Positions 8,241 through 16,784 of a stretch of DNA of 17,624 nucleotides are shown one piece after another. Within the stretch, counting starts at the first letter, position 1; the number at the start of each line of letters is the position of its first letter. The DNA is taken from assembly GCA_945639745.1 (NCBI GenBank), contig CALZEK010000007.1:1-17624 (forward strand), in the 5' to 3' direction. The stretch is from an uncultured Bacillaceae bacterium. GTDB lineage: Bacteria; Bacillota; Bacilli; Bacillales; Amphibacillaceae. The notes beneath the pieces were generated by a model. The model searched no databases and was not told the DNA's origin. It worked only from the letters and a program-made list of their open reading frames with translations. The position numbers were made by a program, and so were the translations under genes.

Positions 8241-9217
8241 TAGATTTACCTGAATTCGACCGTCATCGTCGGTTGAGATCATCAGAAGCAATGCGTTCAC
8301 TTGTCAGAGAAAATGAAATTTCAGTAAATGACTTATTATATCCGTTATTTATTATTGAGGGAAAAAATATAAAGAATGAAATCGTTTCAATGCCAGGAAT
8401 TTATCAACTATCTCTTGATTTATTAGCAGAGGAAATTAAAGAAATAAAAAAACTAGGTATCCAGGCTGTTATGCTTTTTGGTGTGGTAACAAATAAAGAT
8501 GAAGAAGGAACAGGTGCTTATTCTGAAACAGGAATTATTCAAGAAGCAACAAAGTTAATTAAACAAGAAGTACCTGAAATGCTTGTAATTGCTGATACGT
8601 GCTTATGTGAATATACATCTCATGGTCACTGTGGTGTGATTGAAAATGGTGAAGTTGCCAATGATCAATCATTAATATTACATGCCCAAACAGCTGTTTC
8701 TCAGGCTCGAGCAGGTGCTGATATTATAGCGCCATCAAATATGATGGATGGTTTTGTAATTACAATTAGAAAAGCATTAGATGATGCAGGCTATCATCAC
8801 ATACCGATTATGTCCTACGCTGTTAAATATTCATCAGCTTTTTATGGTCCGTTTAGAGATGCAGCTGATAGTACGCCAGAGTTTGGTGATCGTAAACAAT
8901 ATCAAATGGACCCTAGTAATCGCTTAGAAGCATTAAGAGAAGCTGAATCCGATGTAATAGAAGGTGCTGACTTTTTAATTGTTAAACCAGCACTTTCATA
9001 TTTAGACATTATTCGTGATGTTAAAAATAATTTTAACTTACCAGTCGTTGCCTATAACGTAAGTGGTGAATATTCAATGGTTAAAGCGGCAGCTCTAAAT
9101 GGGTGGATTGATGAACAAGCCATTGTTATGGAGAAATTGACAAGTATGAAGCGTGCAGGGGCTAATTTAATTTTAACTTATCATGCTAAAGATGTAGCTA
9201 AGTGGTTAACAAAATAA
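8237..9217 (+). CDS. hemB: Delta-aminolevulinic acid dehydratase (porphobilinogen synthase) HemB
   Basis: Condenses two 5-aminolevulinate molecules to porphobilinogen; cytoplasmic, usually octameric. The 326-aa length is normal for this TIM-barrel enzyme. Both Schiff-base lysines are visible: K197 ([17 protein letters not shown]) and K250 ([11 protein letters not shown]). The cysteine-rich site [15 protein letters not shown] (C122, C124, C132) marks a zinc-dependent form rather than the aspartate-rich magnesium form. The start overlaps the hemD stop by four bases (ATGA), with an AAGGGA-type ribosome site inside hemD. It is followed 21 bases later by hemL. Certain. Confidence 0.97.
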   Translation: MIDLPEFDRHRRLRSSEAMRSLVRENEISVNDLLYPLFIIEGKNIKNEIVSMPGIYQLSLDLLAEEIKEIKKLGIQAVMLFGVVTNKDEEGTGAYSETGIIQEATKLIKQEVPEMLVIADTCLCEYTSHGHCGVIENGEVANDQSLILHAQTAVSQARAGADIIAPSNMMDGFVITIRKALDDAGYHHIPIMSYAVKYSSAFYGPFRDAADSTPEFGDRKQYQMDPSNRLEALREAESDVIEGADFLIVKPALSYLDIIRDVKNNFNLPVVAYNVSGEYSMVKAAALNGWIDEQAIVMEKLTSMKRAGANLILTYHAKDVAKWLTK

Positions 9218-9238
9218 AAAATAAAGGTGGAAATATTA

Positions 9239-10522
9239 ATGAAAACATTTAATCGTTCAATTGATGCATATAAAGAAGCAGTTGATTTATTACCAGGTGG
9301 TGTAAATTCACCAGTTAGAGCATTTAAATCAGTTGGTATGTCACCAATCTTTATGGAATCTGGAAAGGGATCTAAAATAACTGATATTGATGGAAATGAA
9401 TATATTGATTACGTATTAAGTTGGGGTCCTTTAATTTTAGGACATGCAGAAGATAATGTTGTTAAAAAGCTTCAAGATGCTGCACTTAAAGGAACAAGCT
9501 TTGGTGCACCAACAACGCTTGAAAATGAATTAGCTCAGATGGTGATTGATCGTGTACCTTCCGTTGAAATGGTTCGAATGGTTAACTCAGGAACAGAAGC
9601 TACAATGAGTGCATTACGATTAGCGCGTGGTTATACAGGACGGAGTAAAATATTAAAGTTTGAAGGGAATTATCATGGCCATGGTGACTCGCTATTAATT
9701 AAAGCAGGTTCTGGTGTAGCTACTTTAGGTTTACCAGATAGTCCAGGCGTTCCTGAATCTGTTGCCAAACAAACAATTACAGTGCCTTATAATGATACAG
9801 AAAGTGTAAAAGCAGCTTTTGAAGCATATGGAGATGATATTGCAGCTGTAATTGTTGAACCTGTTTCTGGTAATATGGGTGTTGTCCCTCCTCATAAGTC
9901 ATTTCTTCATGACTTAAGAAGTCTAACAACAGAATATGGTTCATTACTTATAATTGATGAAGTAATGACAGGATTCCGTGTAGGATATAATTGTGCTCAA
10001 GGCTATTATAATGTAGATGCAGATATTACTTGTTTAGGTAAAGTAATTGGTGGTGGTTTACCAGTTGGTGCTTATGGCGGTAAACGTGAAATTATGGAAC
10101 ATATTGCACCAGCAGGTAACATTTATCAAGCGGGTACATTATCTGGTAACCCTTTAGCGATGGTAGCTGGCTTAGCAACCTTAGGTGCATTATCTGAAGC
10201 TGATTATGAAGAAATGAATAAAAAAGTTGATCGTTTAATTAAAGGTTATCGCGAAGCTGCTGATAAAAATAACATCCCACTTCAAATTAACCGTGCTGGC
10301 TCAATGATGGGTGTATTCTTCACAGATGAACCAGTAACTAATTTCGAACAAGCACAAACATCTGATTTACAGTTGTTTAAAAAATATTATCAAGGCATGA
10401 TTGAAGAAGGAATATTCTTACCACCTTCACAATTTGAAGGGCTCTTTATGTCAACGGCTCATACAGACGAAGATATTGATGATACAATTAGTGCGATTGA
10501 AAAAGTATTTGCTACATTATAA
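9239..10522 (+). CDS. hemL: Glutamate-1-semialdehyde 2,1-aminomutase HemL
   Basis: PLP enzyme converting glutamate-1-semialdehyde, the product of HemA, to 5-aminolevulinate. At 427 aa it has the normal length. The opening [11 protein letters not shown], the [15 protein letters not shown] segment, the YHGHGD motif and the PLP-lysine K268 in [17 protein letters not shown] are all present. The ATG at 9239 is preceded by AAAGGTGG (9223-9230). An in-frame GTG at 9227 lies inside that ribosome site and is rejected. It is the last gene of the hem operon, so HemA and HemL, which act consecutively, bracket the cluster. Certain. Confidence 0.97.
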   Translation: MKTFNRSIDAYKEAVDLLPGGVNSPVRAFKSVGMSPIFMESGKGSKITDIDGNEYIDYVLSWGPLILGHAEDNVVKKLQDAALKGTSFGAPTTLENELAQMVIDRVPSVEMVRMVNSGTEATMSALRLARGYTGRSKILKFEGNYHGHGDSLLIKAGSGVATLGLPDSPGVPESVAKQTITVPYNDTESVKAAFEAYGDDIAAVIVEPVSGNMGVVPPHKSFLHDLRSLTTEYGSLLIIDEVMTGFRVGYNCAQGYYNVDADITCLGKVIGGGLPVGAYGGKREIMEHIAPAGNIYQAGTLSGNPLAMVAGLATLGALSEADYEEMNKKVDRLIKGYREAADKNNIPLQINRAGSMMGVFFTDEPVTNFEQAQTSDLQLFKKYYQGMIEEGIFLPPSQFEGLFMSTAHTDEDIDDTISAIEKVFATL

Positions 10523-10525
10523 ATC

Positions 10526-10550
10526 ATAAAGCCTGGCATACAGGCTTTAT
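10526..10550 (+). terminator. Hairpin after hemL, probable weak terminator
   Basis: ATAAAGCCTG (10526-10535) pairs perfectly with CAGGCTTTAT (10541-10550) around GCATA, four bases after the hemL stop. The T-rich sequence begins only about ten bases later (10561-10567), so termination may be incomplete and some readthrough into the valS leader is possible. Confidence 0.6.
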
Positions 10551-10554
10551 TCCC

Positions 10555-10583
10555 TTGCATTATTTTTAAAAAAATTGTATATT
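10555..10583 (+). promoter_or_regulatory. Candidate valS promoter
   Basis: TTGCAT (10555-10560), a 17-base spacer and TATATT (10578-10583) fit a vegetative promoter just upstream of the T-box leader. Transcription would start near 10590. The -35 matches the consensus at its first three bases only, and an overlapping -10 (TATTAT, 10580-10585) is also possible. Confidence 0.5.
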
Positions 10584-10589
10584 ATAAGA

Positions 10590-10853
10590 AGTAATTTAAT
10601 AGATACATACGTTGCAAGGGAATAGTAGAAACTGAACATCCTAGAGAGAGAATCACTGGTGGAAGATTCTTATGTTTACTTTTACGGGTCACCCTGAAGT
10701 AACTTTATTGAACAAGCAGTAGGTAAAGTCGGTGTCAAACATCGTTAAAAAATATTGAGTGTATAATTACAGTAGATAATTATAAATCAAGGTGGTAACA
10801 CGGAATTTATCTTTTCGTCCTTTATTAAATATTAAAGGGCGAAAAGTTTTTTT
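10590..10853 (+). promoter_or_regulatory. T-box riboswitch (valine-tRNA sensing) leader of valS
   Basis: This 5' leader lets uncharged tRNA(Val) prevent termination before valS. Stem I is closed by GTTGC (10611-10615) with GTAAC (10699-10703), then a kink-turn-like A/GAA element, then AGGG with CCCT (10692-10695). The specifier loop has AGTA (10624-10627) opposite the codon GTC (10688-10690), followed by a purine as expected; GTC is a valine codon and matches the downstream gene. The distal AGAGAG and TGGTGG elements are present (10643-10662). The T-box core AAGGTGGTAACACGG is at 10789-10803. The terminator pairs CTTTTCG and CCTTTA (10811-10823) with TAAAGG and CGAAAAG (ending 10846), followed by seven T residues. 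Confidence 0.93.
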
Positions 10854-10872
10854 ATTTCAAGGAGGCAATTAA

Positions 10873-13515
10873 ATGACTAATAAAAAAAGACAATTAGCAC
10901 CAAAATATAATCCGACTGAAGTAGAAGCGGGAAGATATAAATTTTGGTTAGATGGCAAATATTTTGAAGCAACAGGAGATAAAAATAAAGAACCTTTTTC
11001 AATCGTTATTCCCCCACCAAATGTGACAGGAAGACTTCATTTAGGTCACGCATGGGATACAACAATGCAAGATACTATTTCACGTATGAAAAGAATGCAA
11101 GGTTATGATGTTCTCTGGCTTCCTGGTATGGATCACGCAGGTATTGCTACACAGTCAGTCGTTGAAAATAAATTAAGAGAACAAGGAAAAACACGCTATG
11201 ATTTAGGTAGAGATAAATTTATTGATACAGTGTGGGACTGGAAAGAAGAATATGCAAATCATATTAGAGAGCAATGGGGTAAATTAGGTTTAGGTCTTGA
11301 TTATTCTAAAGAACGTTTTACGATGGATGAAAAATTATCAGATGCTGTTCAAGAAGTTTTTGTTAAATTATACGAAAAAGGCTTAATTTATCGTGGTGAG
11401 TATATTATAAACTGGGATCCAGTTACAAAAACGGCACTATCTGATATCGAAGTGATTCATGAAGAAATTAATGGTCATTTTTATCACATGCGATATCCAA
11501 TTAAAGATTCTGAAGAAGTTATTGAAATTGCTACAACACGCCCAGAAACAATGTTAGGAGACACAGCAATTGCAGTTCATCCTGAAGACGAACGTTATCA
11601 ACATTTAATCGGTGAAAAAGTTGTTTTACCAATTGTTGGTCGTGAGATTGAAATTGTGGCTGATGATTATGTTGATATGGAATTTGGTTCAGGAGCTGTT
11701 AAAATTACACCCGCTCATGATCCAAATGATTTCGAGATTGGTAACCGTCATAATCTAGAACGTGTTTTAGTGATGCATGAAGATGGAACAATGAATGGAA
11801 ATGCAGGTAAATATGAAGGTATGGATCGTTTCGAATGTCGAAAAGCGATTGTTAAAGATCTTCAAACTTTAGGTGTTTTAATTAAAATTGAAGACCACCT
11901 TCATCAAGTAGGTCATTCAGAACGAAGCGGTGCTGTTGTAGAGCCATATTTATCGACACAGTGGTTTGTTAATATGCAACCATTAGCAGATCGTGCAGTT
12001 GAATTACAAAAAGGTGAAGATAAAGTAAACTTCGTACCTGAACGCTTTGAACAAACATACTTAAACTGGATGGAAAATATCCATGATTGGGTAATTTCAC
12101 GTCAATTATGGTGGGGTCACCGAATTCCTGCTTGGTATCATAAAGAAACAAATGAAGTATATGTTGGCAAAGAAGCACCAGAAGATATTGAAAACTGGCG
12201 TCAAGACGAAGATGTGTTAGATACTTGGTTTTCAAGTGCTCTATGGCCATTTTCAACAATGGGTTGGCCAGACGAAGAATCTGAAGATTTTAAACGCTAT
12301 TTCCCAACAGATGTCTTAGTGACGGGTTATGACATTATATTCTTTTGGGTAGCAAGAATGATTTTCCAATCACTTGAATTTACTGAAGAAAAACCATTTG
12401 AAGATGTTTTAATTCATGGTCTTATTAGGGCATCTGATGGACGTAAAATGAGTAAATCATTAGGTAATGGTGTTGACCCAATGGATGTCATCGAGAAATA
12501 TGGTGCGGATTCTTTACGTTACTTTTTACTTACTGGTTCAACGCCTGGACAAGATTTACGCTTTTACTGGGAACGTGTTGAATCAGTCTGGAATTTCGCT
12601 AATAAAATCTGGAACGCTTCACGTTTTGTATTAATGAATATGGAAGACTTTAAATATGAAGATATCGATTTGTCTGGGGAGCTAACTTTACCTGATAAAT
12701 GGATTTTAACACGCTTAAATGAAACAATTCAAAATGTTACTCAAAATACAGACAAATATGAATTTGGTGAGGCAGGACGTGCACTATATAACTTTATTTG
12801 GGATGATTATTGTGATTGGTATATTGAAATGGCAAAAATTCCATTAAATAGTGATAATGAAGCTGCAAAACAAACAACACGTTCAGTGCTTGCTCATGTC
12901 TTAGATCAAATTATGCGCATGTTACATCCGTATATGCCATTTATCACAGAAGAAATATGGCAGCAATTACCACACGAAGGTGAGTCAATAACAGTAGCGG
13001 CTTGGCCTACTTATAATGAAGAATATCATGATGAAGTGGCTTCTAAAGAAATGAAACAACTTGTTGATATTATTAAATCAATTCGTAATATTCGTGCAGA
13101 GGTTGATACACCAATGTCACGTGAAATACCAATTATGATTAAAGCTAAAAACGATACTGTTCAAATAACATTAGATAAAAACAGAAGTTATTTAGAGCGC
13201 TTCTGTAATCCAAGTGAATTAACAATAGCAACAGAAGTAAGGGCTCCAGAAGATGCAATGACAGCAATCGTAACAGGTGCAGAAATATTTTTACCGTTAG
13301 AAGGTTTAATAGATTTTGAAAAAGAAATCGCTCGATTAGAAAAAGAATTAAAAAAATGGGAAAGTGAAGTTGAATTAGTAACAAAAAAATTATCTAATGA
13401 AGGATTTGTCAATAATGCACCAGAAAAAGTAGTTGAAGCTGAAAGACAAAAGCAAATAGAATACACAGATAAACATGAAAAAGTAAAACAACGTTTAGAA
13501 GAATTAAAGAAATAA
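10873..13515 (+). CDS. valS: Valyl-tRNA synthetase ValS
   Basis: Class Ia aminoacyl-tRNA synthetase charging tRNA(Val), with an editing domain that removes threonyl products. The length, 880 aa, is typical. The HIGH-type motif is HLGH at 56-59 after PPPNVTG. The CP1 editing insertion carries [12 protein letters not shown]. The KMSKS loop is at 525-529, followed by the anticodon-binding helical domain and a C-terminal charged coiled coil (about 810-880) typical of ValS. The ATG follows GGAGG (10861-10865). Expression is controlled by the T-box leader. In Bacillus and Staphylococcus folC follows directly, but here a three-gene inverted cassette intervenes. Certain. Confidence 0.98.
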   Translation: MTNKKRQLAPKYNPTEVEAGRYKFWLDGKYFEATGDKNKEPFSIVIPPPNVTGRLHLGHAWDTTMQDTISRMKRMQGYDVLWLPGMDHAGIATQSVVENKLREQGKTRYDLGRDKFIDTVWDWKEEYANHIREQWGKLGLGLDYSKERFTMDEKLSDAVQEVFVKLYEKGLIYRGEYIINWDPVTKTALSDIEVIHEEINGHFYHMRYPIKDSEEVIEIATTRPETMLGDTAIAVHPEDERYQHLIGEKVVLPIVGREIEIVADDYVDMEFGSGAVKITPAHDPNDFEIGNRHNLERVLVMHEDGTMNGNAGKYEGMDRFECRKAIVKDLQTLGVLIKIEDHLHQVGHSERSGAVVEPYLSTQWFVNMQPLADRAVELQKGEDKVNFVPERFEQTYLNWMENIHDWVISRQLWWGHRIPAWYHKETNEVYVGKEAPEDIENWRQDEDVLDTWFSSALWPFSTMGWPDEESEDFKRYFPTDVLVTGYDIIFFWVARMIFQSLEFTEEKPFEDVLIHGLIRASDGRKMSKSLGNGVDPMDVIEKYGADSLRYFLLTGSTPGQDLRFYWERVESVWNFANKIWNASRFVLMNMEDFKYEDIDLSGELTLPDKWILTRLNETIQNVTQNTDKYEFGEAGRALYNFIWDDYCDWYIEMAKIPLNSDNEAAKQTTRSVLAHVLDQIMRMLHPYMPFITEEIWQQLPHEGESITVAAWPTYNEEYHDEVASKEMKQLVDIIKSIRNIRAEVDTPMSREIPIMIKAKNDTVQITLDKNRSYLERFCNPSELTIATEVRAPEDAMTAIVTGAEIFLPLEGLIDFEKEIARLEKELKKWESEVELVTKKLSNEGFVNNAPEKVVEAERQKQIEYTDKHEKVKQRLEELKK

Positions 13516-13528
13516 GGTATTAAATATT

Positions 13529-13563
13529 AAAAGCACAGAATGTATCATACATTCCGTGCTTTT
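13529..13563. terminator. Bidirectional terminator between valS and the convergent serine hydrolase gene
   Basis: AAAAGCACAGAATGT (13529-13543) pairs with ACATTCCGTGCTTTT (13549-13563) with a single A/C mismatch and a short ATCAT loop. T-rich sequence follows on the plus strand and the A-rich 5' arm gives T residues on the other strand, so it can end both valS and the minus-strand cassette. Confidence 0.9.
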
Positions 13564-13566
13564 CTT

Positions 13567-14859
13567 TTATTTTTCATGCGTTAATATTTCTTTTACTTGT
13601 AGTTGGTAGTCTTCGTTATGAATGAATTTTGATTCAAAAGAGTTCAAATTATTTTGTAATAGTATATTTTGCCAAATATTTAAATCATTAAATAAAAGGA
13701 CGAGTTCATATGAATCTCGGTTATGTTCTTTTGCATAAATAGCATCAGTTAAAATAAATTTTGTTGAACCACCTTTTCCACCAAGATATTCAAATCTATC
13801 TTTATTATTTGGATTAAGTTCCATAGGCCATTCCATAATTTGATGAAGAATTTCAGTTGCAGCTTTAGGAAATTCATCATATGCAATCATTTGAAGTAAT
13901 TTACCGTAATCTTGAGCTGTAGAACTTATTAAACGATTTGACCAAATTTTTTCAAATTTATATGATGGAGTATACTTGGTGTTTTCTGCTTGAATTTCAC
14001 CACGGTCTAATTTTTCATTAATATCAATTGCTCGACTAGCATATTCCTTATCAGACATTGATTCTAGTGTTTCAGGACTTATATCTTTATCGTCATAAGG
14101 AATAAGTAAAGCACCAACAATTGGATAAAACGAATCATGTTTATCTAACTTTAAATCTTTTATACGTTTATTGATGTTATTTATTCCGAGTAGATTAATT
14201 AAGTAATCTGTATTAGCATTTGAACTATAAGTTATCATTCCTTTAACAACATCTTGCAAAGTAGCTTCATTATTCATATCTTGAGTTGCTGATAAGCTCT
14301 TTAACCAATCTTCATGTCCACCACCATCAGTACCTTTAATATAAAAATGATTTAATTCTGTCAGAGGAACATAACTATCCTTATTAATTTTACCCTCATC
14401 AACTTGTAAAGCATATTCTATAGCAATTAATATTTTAACAGTACTCGCTAATGGCTGAAGTTCATCAGATTGATATGTAATATAAGCTTGTTTATCTTTT
14501 GTCACATAGAGTGCTGAGTTTGTAGGATTTTCTTTTAAATGATTCACAATGTAATCAGGATTATCACGTAATAAGAAAAAAGCAAGCATACTCACCATTA
14601 TAATAATTAAACCATAAATAATTAATCGAGATTTTGTATAAGTTCTTTTATCTAATAAAATAAAAATAATTAATCCAATTAATAAAGCTAAAACAAAATT
14701 AATCTTAAATAACACAACAGAAAGAACTATACCTAAGACGATAATGATTGATGCTGAAGCCTTTATGTATGCTGATCTTCTTCGGTAATTTTTATTTAAA
14801 AAAGGAAATAAAGTAAAAATAATCATACCAATTAAAAAAGTCCAAATATAAATATTCAT
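13567..14859 (-). CDS. Membrane-anchored serine hydrolase, class A beta-lactamase/transpeptidase fold
   Basis: A 430-aa protein with three or four N-terminal membrane segments (about 2-22, 36-68 and 79-97), then an extracellular penicillin-recognising domain. Active-site motifs, numbered from the ATG: SxxK = S139-T-V-K142 (LASTVK), SxN = S212-S-N214 (MITYSSN, normally SDN) and K362-G-G (YLGGKGGST, normally KTG). A clear class A general-base ExxLN motif after SxN is not visible, so beta-lactam hydrolysis is doubtful; a carboxypeptidase or esterase acting at the envelope is as likely. ATG 14859 is chosen because GGAGG lies seven bases upstream, while an in-frame GTG two codons earlier is only two bases from that site. 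It is last in the minus-strand cassette, 94 bases after the second ATP-grasp gene, which may mean a separate promoter. Substrate unknown. Confidence 0.85.
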   Translation of the reverse strand: MNIYIWTFLIGMIIFTLFPFLNKNYRRRSAYIKASASIIIVLGIVLSVVLFKINFVLALLIGLIIFILLDKRTYTKSRLIIYGLIIIMVSMLAFFLLRDNPDYIVNHLKENPTNSALYVTKDKQAYITYQSDELQPLASTVKILIAIEYALQVDEGKINKDSYVPLTELNHFYIKGTDGGGHEDWLKSLSATQDMNNEATLQDVVKGMITYSSNANTDYLINLLGINNINKRIKDLKLDKHDSFYPIVGALLIPYDDKDISPETLESMSDKEYASRAIDINEKLDRGEIQAENTKYTPSYKFEKIWSNRLISSTAQDYGKLLQMIAYDEFPKAATEILHQIMEWPMELNPNNKDRFEYLGGKGGSTKFILTDAIYAKEHNRDSYELVLLFNDLNIWQNILLQNNLNSFESKFIHNEDYQLQVKEILTHEK

Positions 14860-14953
14860 TAACACCCCTCCTCTCTATTCATTTATCTATCTTATACTTT
14901 AATATAAATGAATAATTAATTCTATCGTTTATATATAATGTATAGAAAGATAA

Positions 14954-15802
14954 TTAAATACGTTTTTTTATATGATTAAGATAAAGTTTTAATAAGTTAA
15001 TGTCTGTTGTTTCACTAAGAATTCTTGATCCAACGACATCTTCAATCTCATTAAATAATAATTTACCTTCTTTATTAATTAAGAAATCAATCCCGACAAG
15101 GCCAAAATTAAAATGATTAATTATCTTTTTAACCATATTAATCTCATCTTCATTTAATTGATAAAGTTTAGCTGTACCACCTAGTTTAAAGTTAGCCCTA
15201 AAATCATTTTTATTCTCTCTTAAAACAGCAGCAATTATTTCCTTACCAATGATAAAGACGCGCAAGTCTTTACCCATATCAACATCTGCCGATTGAATAA
15301 TAAAACGATTATTTATTTTATTGTTTAGCACATGAATAAACTTTTCATAATTATCAATTAAAAATACTTGATTTCCGCTTCGTCCATTTACTGATTTTAA
15401 AATAAATGGGTAAGGAAGAGGTGGGTCTATTTGTTTAGATGTGTCAAAATGAAATGTTGTAACAGCGGGCACACCAATTTTAGCGAGTTCGATATGAGTA
15501 GCTGATTTATCATTACAAATGATTGAAGTCTGATAATTATTAAAACAAGAAATGTTTTGCGCATTAAAATGTGCTTGTAAGGTAGGGTCAATTACTCTAA
15601 TCACACAAAAGTCCGGGAGTGTTATCTGTTTATTATAATAAGTTGTTATAAATCTTGTACCGTCGATTCCGATTTGTAGTTTTTCTCTTAATATTAATGT
15701 CAGTTCAATATTTTGTGCTTTTGCTTCTGAAATAAACCAATCGATATAGGATTGGTTATTTACAGCATCTGTTTCCTTATAAATTAACCAACCTTTTTTC
15801 AT
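14954..15802 (-). CDS. RimK-like ATP-grasp ligase, second of a tandem pair
   Basis: A 282-aa soluble protein of the ATP-grasp superfamily, which joins a carboxylate to an amine through an acyl-phosphate. The RimK-like signature is seen in PFILKSVNGRSGNQVFLI (ATP-binding Lys and glycine-rich loop), DLRVFIIGKEIIAAVLR, DFRANFKLGG and VGIDFLI. The final metal-binding motif reads FNEIEDVVGSR, so the usual E-x-N is E-x-E. The N-terminal third, which selects substrate in this fold, matches nothing I can name. Its ATG overlaps the stop of the upstream ATP-grasp gene (ATGA), with GAGGT six bases upstream, implying coupled translation and perhaps a heteromeric or sequential pair. Reaction partner unknown; an amino-acid or peptide ligase is the family expectation. 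Confidence 0.85.
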   Translation of the reverse strand: MKKGWLIYKETDAVNNQSYIDWFISEAKAQNIELTLILREKLQIGIDGTRFITTYYNKQITLPDFCVIRVIDPTLQAHFNAQNISCFNNYQTSIICNDKSATHIELAKIGVPAVTTFHFDTSKQIDPPLPYPFILKSVNGRSGNQVFLIDNYEKFIHVLNNKINNRFIIQSADVDMGKDLRVFIIGKEIIAAVLRENKNDFRANFKLGGTAKLYQLNEDEINMVKKIINHFNFGLVGIDFLINKEGKLLFNEIEDVVGSRILSETTDINLLKLYLNHIKKRI

Positions 15803-16695
15803 TTGTTTACCTCACGATCAATATATTCAATGATTGAATCAGCAACATTAACTCCAGTACAGTCAAGTAAATTTCTAATATGAGCATTTGAATTCACTTC
15901 ACAAATAACTCGTTCTGAATTTTTACCAAAAAGTAAGTCTACTCCAGCAAAATCAAGTCCTAGTGCTTTTGTTGCAGTAATTGCGAGAGATTTTTCTGCC
16001 TCACTAGGTAAATAAGTATCCATTTTTCCACCTGAAGTAATATTAGCTCTAAAGTCGACTTCAGAAGAACGCTTCATTGTTGTAATAACATCATCTCCAA
16101 CAACCTGTAGTCGAATATCTCTTCCATAACTTGATGTAATAAATTCTTGACACATAAATGGCCGGTATCCAATTTTATCTAAAGCATTTTCAACATCAGA
16201 TTTATTATGGACAAGATAAACTTGTTCACCAAAAGATCCAAATGCTTCTTTAATTACAAACGGAAAATTAAAGGATTTAATGGCATGATTTAAAAATTTA
16301 GTATTATTTTCAAACGGATTAATAAAGTTTTTTGGTGCAATAAGTGTTTTAGGTATAGGGAGTTTTTTCTTCGCTAAGATTTGGTAAGATTTAATTTTAT
16401 CATCACTTACTTCTGTTGCATAAGCACTATTAAATAACCGATAACCCATTGCTTCTAAATGATGAGCTAAATAAATATCTTTATCTGTAAAAATAATATA
16501 ATCGATTGATTTTAAAGGGCTTTGACTAAGGAGAGCCAGTTCATTTGTTTTAAGTAAACTATGTATTTCGTTATTTTTCACTAAATGTATTGTATGCCCT
16601 TTTTTAATTGCTGACTCTTTTAACATATTTGCATAATCAATAAATTTATCGCTATATAGACTACCATTGTAAATTATTAGACCATTTAAACTCAT
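15799..16695 (-). CDS. RimK-like ATP-grasp ligase, first of a tandem pair
   Basis: A 298-aa soluble ATP-grasp protein of the RimK/LysX type, which includes ligases adding glutamate or other amino acids to protein tails or small molecules. Visible features are the N-terminal domain (LIIYNGSLYSDKF), the hinge SDDKIKSYQILAKKKLPIPKT, the ATP-binding FVIKEAFGSFGEQVYLV, the DIRLQVVGDDVITTMKR strand, DFRANITSGG and the intact metal-binding CEVNSNAH (E-x-N). The ATG follows GGAGG at nine bases. It heads the minus-strand cassette and is divergent from folC, which encodes another ATP-dependent glutamate ligase; a folate-related role is conceivable but unsupported by sequence. It is paralogous in layout to the next gene, though the two are clearly diverged. 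Confidence 0.87.
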   Translation of the reverse strand: MSLNGLIIYNGSLYSDKFIDYANMLKESAIKKGHTIHLVKNNEIHSLLKTNELALLSQSPLKSIDYIIFTDKDIYLAHHLEAMGYRLFNSAYATEVSDDKIKSYQILAKKKLPIPKTLIAPKNFINPFENNTKFLNHAIKSFNFPFVIKEAFGSFGEQVYLVHNKSDVENALDKIGYRPFMCQEFITSSYGRDIRLQVVGDDVITTMKRSSEVDFRANITSGGKMDTYLPSEAEKSLAITATKALGLDFAGVDLLFGKNSERVICEVNSNAHIRNLLDCTGVNVADSIIEYIDREVNK

Positions 16696-16784
16696 CAGCT
16701 AATTCCTCCGTGTAAAATCATTTAAGTCTTGTTATACTAATATTAATTGATATAAATAATTATACAAGAAATTAAGGTGAAAAG
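16696..16784. promoter_or_regulatory. Divergent promoter region between the ATP-grasp cassette and folC
   Basis: On the plus strand, TTGTTA (16729-16734), a 16-base spacer and TATAAA (16751-16756) form a good promoter for folC. On the minus strand TATAAC (complement of 16731-16736) is a possible -10 for the cassette, overlapping the folC -35. An imperfect inverted repeat (CTTGTTATA at 16728-16736, TATACAAG at 16762-16769) brackets the folC promoter and might be an operator. Confidence 0.55.

Noticed and set aside
13145..13466. Overlapping minus-strand frames inside the 3' end of valS
   Set aside because: Leucine/serine-rich translations are the mirror of the Lys/Glu-rich ValS coiled coil.
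14920..14947. TTCTAT...ATAGAA inverted repeat in the gap before the serine hydrolase
   Set aside because: Only six pairs around a 16-base AT-rich centre, with no T-tract; not enough to call an operator or terminator.
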